Positions 1-4,685 of a DNA stretch of 11,576 bases are shown piece by piece. The notes below the pieces were generated by a model. That model was not told where the DNA came from, did no database searches, and was given only the letters and a program-made list of their open reading frames with translations. The stretch lies in NCBI GenBank assembly GCA_023411445.1, contig JAEYOT010000313.1:1-11576 (forward strand), written 5' to 3'. Every line of letters begins with the position of its first letter. Position 1 is the first letter of the stretch. This stretch comes from Pseudomonadota bacterium. GTDB lineage: Bacteria; Myxococcota_A; Polyangia; Polyangiales; Polyangiaceae. A program made the position numbers and the translations under genes.

Positions 1-330
1 GAAGAAGAGCGCATCGCCGCCAGCCACGTGCTGGTGCAGTACCAGGGCTCGCTGCGCGCCAGCCCCGAGATCAAGCGCACCAAGGAGCAAGCCCAAAAGC
101 TGGCGGGAGAGATCGCCGCCAAAGCCAAGAAGGGGCAGGATTTTGCGGCGCTCGCCAAGCAGTACTCGGATGAGCCCGGCGCTAAGGAGCGCGGCGGCGC
201 GCTCGGTAAGTTCGCCAAGGGCCAGATGGTCAAGCCGTTCGCGGACGCCGCCTTCGCGCTCAAGCCGGGCGAAGTGAGCGGAGTGGTCGAGACCAACTTC
301 GGCTTCCACGTCATCAAACGCACGGAGTAG
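1..330 (+). CDS. Parvulin-type peptidyl-prolyl cis-trans isomerase, C-terminal part (5' end outside window)
   Basis: The frame is open from the first base and closes at TAG 328-330, giving 110 visible codons. They hold an essentially complete parvulin (rotamase, PpiC-type) domain: the opening SHVLV strand near residue 8, the FAALAKQYSDEPGAKERGG segment with the typical YS(D/E)-P-(A/G)-GG pattern, then PFADAAFALKPGEVS and the closing FGFHVIK strand. Such domains catalyse cis-trans isomerisation of X-Pro bonds. In SurA/PrsA/PpiD-like proteins they act on exported proteins in the periplasm. Whether a signal peptide, membrane anchor or chaperone domain precedes it cannot be seen, so a SurA-like role is only inferred from the envelope gene lnt two genes downstream. 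The stop codon is 2 bases before the next start, suggesting one operon. Family assignment is secure; the exact member is unknown. Confidence 0.9.
   Translation, partial: EEERIAASHVLVQYQGSLRASPEIKRTKEQAQKLAGEIAAKAKKGQDFAALAKQYSDEPGAKERGGALGKFAKGQMVKPFADAAFALKPGEVSGVVETNFGFHVIKRTE
324..327 (+). promoter_or_regulatory. Shine-Dalgarno site for the receiver-domain gene
   Basis: GGAG lies 5 bases before the GTG start at 333 and overlaps the last codons of the PPIase gene. It supports the GTG start and translational coupling within the operon. Confidence 0.5.
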
Positions 331-332
331 CC

Positions 333-719
333 GTGTCGGCAGCCCCCGCCGTCCGCAAGAGAATCGTGATCGCCGAGGATGACCCCGCGATCGCGAGCAT
401 GCTCGAGAAGGTGCTCGCGCCCCTCTACGACGTCTCCGTGGCGTACGACGGGCGGCAAGCCCTGGTGCTGGCCGCGCAGCAGCCGCGCCCTGCCCTGCTC
501 TTGCTCGACGTGATGATGCCGGGCCTGGATGGCCTGGGAGTGGCAAACGAGGTCAGAAAGAGCGCCGAGCTCAGGAGCGTGCCGATCATGTTCCTCACCG
601 CCAAGAGCGGCGCTACGGACGTGATCAAGGGCATCCAGAGCGGCGCACGCCACTACATCACCAAGCCGTTCAAGATCGACGACGTGATCGCCAAGGTGAA
701 GAAGGCCCTGGGCGACTGA
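333..719 (+). CDS. Stand-alone response regulator receiver domain protein
   Basis: This 128-residue protein consists of one CheY-like receiver domain and nothing else. The acidic pocket is E15-D16-D17, the phospho-acceptor is D59 in LLLLDVMMPG, the switch threonine is T89 in FLTAK, and the conserved lysine is K111 in ITKPF, so all catalytic positions are intact. It should be phosphorylated by a histidine kinase that is not in this window. Output must go through protein-protein contact, because there is no DNA-binding or enzymatic domain. The GTG start is chosen for its upstream GGAG and because it leaves only a ten-residue N-terminal tail before the first beta strand. It sits between a PPIase gene and lnt with 2-base gaps on both sides, so it is very likely co-transcribed with envelope genes. 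That context does not reveal its target. Confidence 0.92.
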   Translation: MSAAPAVRKRIVIAEDDPAIASMLEKVLAPLYDVSVAYDGRQALVLAAQQPRPALLLLDVMMPGLDGLGVANEVRKSAELRSVPIMFLTAKSGATDVIKGIQSGARHYITKPFKIDDVIAKVKKALGD

Positions 720-721
720 GC

Positions 722-2344
722 ATGCAGGCGACCGTGCCGGTTCCGCTCAGGGTGGCGTACCCGCTCGCCTTCGCGACGGGCCTGCTTTATTTCGTCGCCT
801 TCCCGGGCATCGACGTGTGGCAGCTGGCGTTCGTCGCGCTCGTGCCGCTGCTGGTCGCGCTCGCAGGCCAGCGCCCCAAGCACGGCCTGTGGCTGGGCTT
901 CACCGCCGGCTTCGGCATGACGATCACCGGCTTTTACTGGCTGAGCTACACGCTAGAGGTGTTCAGCGGCTTCCCGAAGCCGCTGTGCTGGCTGTTCCAA
1001 GCCATCCTGTGCGCGTATCAGGCTGGTCGCATCGCGCTGTTCGGCTGGCTCGCCACGCGCGGCGAGAAGCGCGGCTGGGGTCGCTACCTCACGCTCACGC
1101 TCGCATTCGCGGCGAGCGAGCTGCTGTTCCCGCTGCTGTTCCCCTGGTTCTACGGCGCGACGGTGCATCAGCTGCCGGCGCTGCTGCAGCTGGCAGAGCT
1201 GGGCGGCCCGATCGCGGTGTCGCTCGTGCTGGTGGCCGCCAACTGCGCAGTGGCCGAGCTCTTGCTGGCGCGGCTGGAGCGTCGCAAGCCCGCGCGGCTG
1301 GTGCTGGCCGGCGCCGCAGCACCGCTCGTCGCCGCGCTATATGGCGCCATCCGCATTCCGCAAGTGGACGCCCGCAGCGCCGCGGCCGAAAAAGCAGAGG
1401 TCGGCCTGGTGCAGGCCAACATGAGCCTGCAGGGTAAGCGCAGAAACAAGCGCGAAGGCCTGGAGCGGCACCTGCGCCTCACCGGCACCCTCACCGAGCA
1501 AGCACCGCTGGATCTCGTGGTCTGGAGCGAGACGTCCGTGATGTCCGCGGTCCAGGAGGACGACGCAGAGCGCGCCCTGCGCCGCCAATTCACGACCAAG
1601 CTCGGCGTGCCGGCGCTGTTCGGCAGCGTGCTCGTGCGCCCCGTGAACGACGCGCGCGAATACGTCCTGTTCAACTCGGCCATCCTCACGGATCAGGCCG
1701 GCAAAGTCGCTGGCCGCTACGACAAGCAGCTGCTGCTCGCCTTCGGCGAGTACCTGCCGTTCGGCGAGATGTTCCCGGTGCTGTACGAGTGGTCGCCGCA
1801 CTCCGGCCGCTTCCAGCCTGGCTCGTCCTTCAAGCCGCTGAGGTTGGGCGAGCGCGAGATCGCGGTCGTCATCTGTTACGAGGACGTGCTGCCGAGCTTC
1901 GTGAACCGGGTCATGAGCGAAGGCGATCCGGAGCTGATCGCGAACCTGACGAACGACGCTTGGTTCGGCGACAGCACCGAGCCGTGGATCCACCTAGCCC
2001 TGGCCAAGCTGCGCGCGGTCGAGCACCGCAAGTTCTTCGTGCGCTCGACCAACAGCGGCGTGAGCGCGTTCGTGGATCCGGTCGGTCGCGTCATCAGCCA
2101 CACGCAAACCTTCGAAGAGGACGCCCAACGCGCGACGCTGCGTTGGCTGAAGGGCAAGACGCCCTACGCGTGGTGGGGCGACGGCCCCTGGTGGCTCGTC
2201 TCCCTCGCCAGCATCGCGCTGGCTTTCCGCTTCCGCCACTCCACGAACCCGGCACCGGCAGCGCCGCCTACACCGTCTCCAGCGCCGACTTCGGCCGCAG
2301 GGCCAGCCACCGGTGGGCCCGCAAAGGAAGACGAGACAGCGTAA
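722..2344 (+). CDS. lnt: Apolipoprotein N-acyltransferase (Lnt)
   Basis: Lnt transfers an acyl chain from a phospholipid to the N-terminal cysteine of diacylated apolipoproteins in the inner membrane, the last step of lipoprotein maturation. The 540-residue product has the family layout: about seven hydrophobic segments over residues 11-210, a periplasmic nitrilase-like domain at about 225-475, and a last membrane helix at about 489-505. The nitrilase triad is visible as E270 (VVWSET), K335 (RYDKQLL) and C385 (VVICYED). E343 in FGEYLPF and E387 after the cysteine are also conserved, and numbering is close to the E. coli enzyme (E267, K335, C387). A Pro/Ala-rich tail of about 35 residues (506-540) follows the final helix and is probably cytoplasmic and disordered. 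The ATG start is 2 bases after the receiver-domain stop, with no strong Shine-Dalgarno sequence, so coupled translation is likely. Confidence 0.97.
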   Translation: MQATVPVPLRVAYPLAFATGLLYFVAFPGIDVWQLAFVALVPLLVALAGQRPKHGLWLGFTAGFGMTITGFYWLSYTLEVFSGFPKPLCWLFQAILCAYQAGRIALFGWLATRGEKRGWGRYLTLTLAFAASELLFPLLFPWFYGATVHQLPALLQLAELGGPIAVSLVLVAANCAVAELLLARLERRKPARLVLAGAAAPLVAALYGAIRIPQVDARSAAAEKAEVGLVQANMSLQGKRRNKREGLERHLRLTGTLTEQAPLDLVVWSETSVMSAVQEDDAERALRRQFTTKLGVPALFGSVLVRPVNDAREYVLFNSAILTDQAGKVAGRYDKQLLLAFGEYLPFGEMFPVLYEWSPHSGRFQPGSSFKPLRLGEREIAVVICYEDVLPSFVNRVMSEGDPELIANLTNDAWFGDSTEPWIHLALAKLRAVEHRKFFVRSTNSGVSAFVDPVGRVISHTQTFEEDAQRATLRWLKGKTPYAWWGDGPWWLVSLASIALAFRFRHSTNPAPAAPPTPSPAPTSAAGPATGGPAKEDETA

Positions 2345-2375
2345 CGGCGAATAACGTGCAACGCTTCCCGTCAAT

Positions 2376-2410
2376 CCAGGTAACCTGGCTCCCTCTCAAC
2401 CAGGGGCTGG
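2376..2410 (+). repeat. Alternating inverted repeats in the leader before the lipoprotein gene
   Basis: Four short complementary blocks follow each other: CCAGG (2376-2380), CCTGG (2384-2388), CCAGG (2400-2404) and CTGG (2407-2410). Blocks 1-2, 2-3 and 3-4 can each form a hairpin, and neighbouring pairs exclude each other. They lie in the 125-base gap between lnt and the lipoprotein gene. A run of six T (2450-2455) follows 40 bases later, just before the ribosome binding site. The repeats may act as the lnt terminator, as mRNA structure controlling the next gene, or as neither. The stems are only 4-5 bp, so the functional reading is weak. Confidence 0.35.
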
Positions 2411-2457
2411 CGAGAGATTAACGCCGCTGGGTGAACCTGCTGTTCCTACTTTTTTCC

Positions 2458-2463
2458 GGAGAG
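2458..2463 (+). promoter_or_regulatory. Shine-Dalgarno site that fixes the lipoprotein start
   Basis: GGAGAG lies 6 bases before ATG 2470. It decides for this start over an in-frame GTG at 2431, which would put 13 extra residues in front of the signal peptide. Confidence 0.75.
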
Positions 2464-2469
2464 CCTGAC

Positions 2470-3165
2470 ATGCAGACGAAGACTTCTTATCGCACGCTGA
2501 AGTGGACCTTGTTCATGGGGCTGGCAGCTACTTTGGCGAGCGCCTGCGTCGTCTCCACGGGGGACGGAAGCGACGACGACGTCAAGATCGAGGGTGGCGA
2601 CAACACCGGCAACACCGGCAACAAGGGCGGCAAGGGCGGCACGTCTGCCGGCATGGGTGGCAGCAATGGCGGCACCGGTGGCACCGAGAATCCCGGTGGC
2701 TCCGGCGGTGACGGCGGCGGGCCGGTGACGGATCCGGACTACCCGGGCGTCTGCGATTCCTCGCTGGATACGCCGAGCGAGATCGACCCCGTCGGCGCCT
2801 GTACGGCCAACGACGCGGACAACGACTGCGGCGCCTGCCTCAAGCAAAAGTGCTGTGACACCTTCGCGGCTTGCTACGGCAAGAACCCGACCAGCGCTTG
2901 CGGCTACGGCCCCTCGCCGTCCAATGATCTCGGCCAGTTCGATGCGCTGCTCAACTGCTACGACGAGAAGAACGATGGCGTGCTGACGATCGACGAGATC
3001 CTGTTCGAGTGCGACGCGGAGGCCCTCAACCAGTGCGCCGCGACCGACGACTTCCTGAACGAGGACACGATGGACCTCGTCGCCTGCGCCTTGAACGGTG
3101 AGGACGACGATCCCGACGCCGGCAATGACGACTGCCGCGACGTCTGCTTCCCGCCCCTGGACTGA
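2470..3165 (+). CDS. Secreted Cys-rich lipoprotein with Gly-rich linker
   Basis: This is a 231-residue protein with no family name that I recognise. Residues 1-25 form a lipoprotein signal peptide: K4/R8/K11, a hydrophobic core, then LASA before C26. The mature protein begins CVVS, with no Asp at +2, which argues against inner-membrane retention by the E. coli rule. An acidic stretch and a Gly/Asn/Thr/Ser low-complexity linker (about 42-84) lead to a domain with 14 cysteines (95, 111, 120, 123, 128, 129, 135, 144, 163, 181, 189, 206, 222, 226). It includes a CxxCxxxxCCxxxxxC cluster at 120-135. The even count suits seven disulfides. Residues 165-176 (DEKNDGVLTIDE) resemble an EF-hand loop, although position 3 is Lys. 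The gene follows lnt, whose product would acylate it, but the 125-base gap suggests its own control. Similar Gly-linker lipoproteins are common in Polyangiales; the function is unknown. Confidence 0.85.
   Translation: MQTKTSYRTLKWTLFMGLAATLASACVVSTGDGSDDDVKIEGGDNTGNTGNKGGKGGTSAGMGGSNGGTGGTENPGGSGGDGGGPVTDPDYPGVCDSSLDTPSEIDPVGACTANDADNDCGACLKQKCCDTFAACYGKNPTSACGYGPSPSNDLGQFDALLNCYDEKNDGVLTIDEILFECDAEALNQCAATDDFLNEDTMDLVACALNGEDDDPDAGNDDCRDVCFPPLD
2593..2721 (+). repeat. Low-complexity Gly-rich coding repeat
   Basis: This encodes residues 42-84 of the lipoprotein. Imperfect 9-base units are visible, for example AACACCGGC twice (2602-2619) and AAGGGCGGC twice (2623-2640), giving NTG and KGG triplets. 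The tract is probably a flexible tether between the lipid anchor and the folded Cys-rich domain. Short repeats of this type can change length by slippage. Confidence 0.7.
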
Positions 3166-3194
3166 CGGGCTAGCGAGCTGAAACGGCTCGAAAA

Positions 3195-3234
3195 GCGCGC
3201 TCGGGAGCTTGGCTGCCGGGCGCGCTCGGATTTT
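3195..3234 (+). terminator. Probable intrinsic terminator of the lipoprotein gene
   Basis: GCGCGCTCGG (3195-3204) pairs with CCGGGCGCGC (3216-3225) over ten positions, with one G-U pair. The 11-base loop can add three more pairs (AGC 3206-3208 with GCT 3212-3214). A TTTT run (3231-3234) follows 5 bases after the stem. The stem is strong and sits 30 bases after the stop codon. The short and slightly distant T-run makes it an imperfect Rho-independent terminator. Confidence 0.5.
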
Positions 3235-3345
3235 GTGGGCTCTCGCGGCAACGCGCGCCGTTTCGGCCTAAGTTCGGGAATAATCTGCGGCGGCGCGACG
3301 CGAAAAATCGGCCGGGGAGCGCGGGCGTGACTTGCTCCCATGTGT

Positions 3346-3351
3346 TAGCGT
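3346..3351 (+). promoter_or_regulatory. -10-like box (TAGCGT) before the DUF72 gene
   Basis: TAGCGT is preceded by TGT, giving an extended -10 form, and ends 11 bases before ATG 3363. Transcription would begin a few bases before the start codon. No clear -35 element is seen. The box resembles those before leuS, folD, coaE and lptE in this window. Confidence 0.4.
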
Positions 3352-3362
3352 CTGCCCCAATC

Positions 3363-4013
3363 ATGATGGTCGTTGGCTGCGCTGGATTTGCCGTTCCAGC
3401 GACGCGCTATTTCAAAGAGTACCTTTTCGTCGAAGTCCAAGAGACGCACATGGCCGTGCCGGGCCCCGGCACCGTGCGCCGGTGGCGGCGCGAGGCGCCG
3501 AAAGGCTTCGAGTTCGCCTTGCTGGGCCCTCGCCAAATCGCGCAAGAAGGCTTCCGCGAAGGCAAAGTGGTGGAGACCGCGCTGAAGACGCTCGGTGAGG
3601 TCGCCAAGGAGCTCGAGTCCAAGGCCGCCGTCTTCGTCGCCCCGCCGGACTTCACGAGCAGCCGCGCCAACCGCACCGCTCTGAGGGACTTCCTGAAGAG
3701 CGTGCGTAAGCAGTTCGAGGTCGTCGTGTTCGAGCCCGGGCCGGCCTGGAAGCCGGACGACGCAGACGACCTGGCCGAAGAGACGGACACGCTCGCCGCG
3801 CGCGATCCGCTGCACCAGGGTCTGTCGCAGCGGAACGTCGCCTACTACCGACTGCCCGGTCCCGCCGGTCACAAGTCACGCTACGAAGATCCCGCCATCG
3901 AGAAGCTGGCGGACATCGCCGCCGGCGGGAAGACGCAGGCCGCCACCTACGTGTTCACGAACGTGGACATGTTCGCTGACGCAAAGCGTTTCAAGAAGGC
4001 GATGGGTATGTGA
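3363..4013 (+). CDS. DUF72 family protein (compact variant)
   Basis: The 216-residue product matches the DUF72 (YecE-like) pattern. It has an opening VVGCAGF strand (residues 3-9), VEVQET (23-28) at the place of the usual VE-[IV]-N-x-T-F segment, then VRRWRREAPKGFEFALLGPR, and a closing YVFTNVDMFADAKRF (196-210) corresponding to the family's Y-x-x-F/Y-N-N-D segment. The family is predicted to form a TIM-barrel-like fold; its biochemical role is not established. The region between the first strand and VEVQET is about 13 residues, shorter than the usual W..FYP-containing loop. The start at ATG 3363 puts the first conserved strand at the N-terminus and fits the -10-like box just upstream. A GTG at 3327 preceded by GGGGAG is a possible longer start adding 12 residues. 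It is transcribed toward lptE, with 2 bases between the two stops. Confidence 0.85.
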   Translation: MMVVGCAGFAVPATRYFKEYLFVEVQETHMAVPGPGTVRRWRREAPKGFEFALLGPRQIAQEGFREGKVVETALKTLGEVAKELESKAAVFVAPPDFTSSRANRTALRDFLKSVRKQFEVVVFEPGPAWKPDDADDLAEETDTLAARDPLHQGLSQRNVAYYRLPGPAGHKSRYEDPAIEKLADIAAGGKTQAATYVFTNVDMFADAKRFKKAMGM

Positions 4014-4015
4014 GC

Positions 4016-4639
4016 TCAGCCCTCGAGTGGCTCGGGCAAGCCGAGGACGGAGCGCCCCAAGGCTTGGCCTAGGCGCCGTGAAGCGTCACGCACGGCGCGT
4101 TCCCGCGCCGCGGCGTCGACGCTCGGGCTATTACCAGACGCAAACTGAGCGGCGCGGCTCATGTCGCCCGTGTCAATCGTAGCGGCCCCCCCCTCCTGCT
4201 CGACCACTTGCGCGCGCCCCACCACGACGATCTCCGAGCCGCGCGCCAGTGGCCCTTGAGATGGGGTATCGCGAACGCCGGTGCTGCGCTCATCCACCCG
4301 CAGCACCTCGACGACCACGCGCGGATAGCCCGCTCCGAGCGCCTCAGCGGCCCCGAGCTCGCTGCGGACGCCCGCCACCGTGGCCTGCACCGCCTCGAAG
4401 CTGGCGGTGCTGTAGTGGCCGGCCTGGACGGCGTAGCGTGGCCGCTGGGCGCCGTAGATGGGGTGGTAACCACAGCCGGGTAGCGCCGCGGCTAGCGCAC
4501 CGCCCAGCGTTGCCCAGAGAGCGGCGCCGGCCAGCGTGCCAGCCCAGAGACCCGATTTGACCGGCCGAGCTGCAGTTTCCCCCAGGCTCGTGGTCGCGAA
4601 ATCCTGAGACACATTCTGCAGTTGCGGGCCAAGTTTCAC
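4016..4639 (-). CDS. lptE: LPS-assembly lipoprotein LptE-like
   Basis: LptE is the outer-membrane lipoprotein that plugs LptD and delivers lipopolysaccharide to the cell surface. Evidence here is a hydrophobic stretch ending in the lipobox LPGC (cysteine codon 4472-4474), mature protein starting CGYHPIYG (CGY is the LptE hallmark), about 152 mature residues, and position directly downstream of leuS on the same strand, the same order as leuS-lptE in E. coli. Later motifs such as GSEIVVVGRAQV and a closing RRLGQALGRSVLG helix are compatible with the family, which diverges strongly in sequence. The start is uncertain. GTG 4639 (207 residues) is chosen because a TAGGCT box lies 10 bases upstream; GTG 4612 (198 residues) and TTG 4708 (230 residues, overlapping leuS) are also open. 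All give an unusually long N-region before the hydrophobic core. holA, next in E. coli, is absent here. Confidence 0.8.
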   Translation of the reverse strand: MKLGPQLQNVSQDFATTSLGETAARPVKSGLWAGTLAGAALWATLGGALAAALPGCGYHPIYGAQRPRYAVQAGHYSTASFEAVQATVAGVRSELGAAEALGAGYPRVVVEVLRVDERSTGVRDTPSQGPLARGSEIVVVGRAQVVEQEGGAATIDTGDMSRAAQFASGNSPSVDAAARERAVRDASRRLGQALGRSVLGLPEPLEG

Positions 4640-4649
4640 GGGAAACAAC

Positions 4650-4655
4650 AGCCTA
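4650..4655 (-). promoter_or_regulatory. -10-like box (TAGGCT) before lptE
   Basis: Read on the minus strand, TAGGCT ends 10 bases before GTG 4639, within the 46-base gap after leuS. No -35 is evident. It supports the chosen lptE start, but lptE could equally be read through from leuS. Confidence 0.3.
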
Positions 4656-4685
4656 TCCACAGCCGACCAGCCGTTCAGTGGGGCA

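Noticed and set aside
2431..2469. GTG 2431 as start of the lipoprotein
   Set aside because: It would place 13 residues including acidic GEPD before the signal peptide; ATG 2470 has GGAGAG at ideal distance.
3327..3362. GTG 3327 as start of the DUF72 gene
   Set aside because: It has a GGGGAG 7 bases upstream and remains possible, but the added 12 residues precede the first conserved strand and the -10-like box at 3346 would fall inside the gene.
4015..4046. Small inverted repeats (GAGCTC, CTCGAG, CTCGG/CCGAG) at the DUF72-lptE junction as a bidirectional terminator
   Set aside because: Stems are about 5 bp, inside the lptE coding end, and no T-run follows on either strand.
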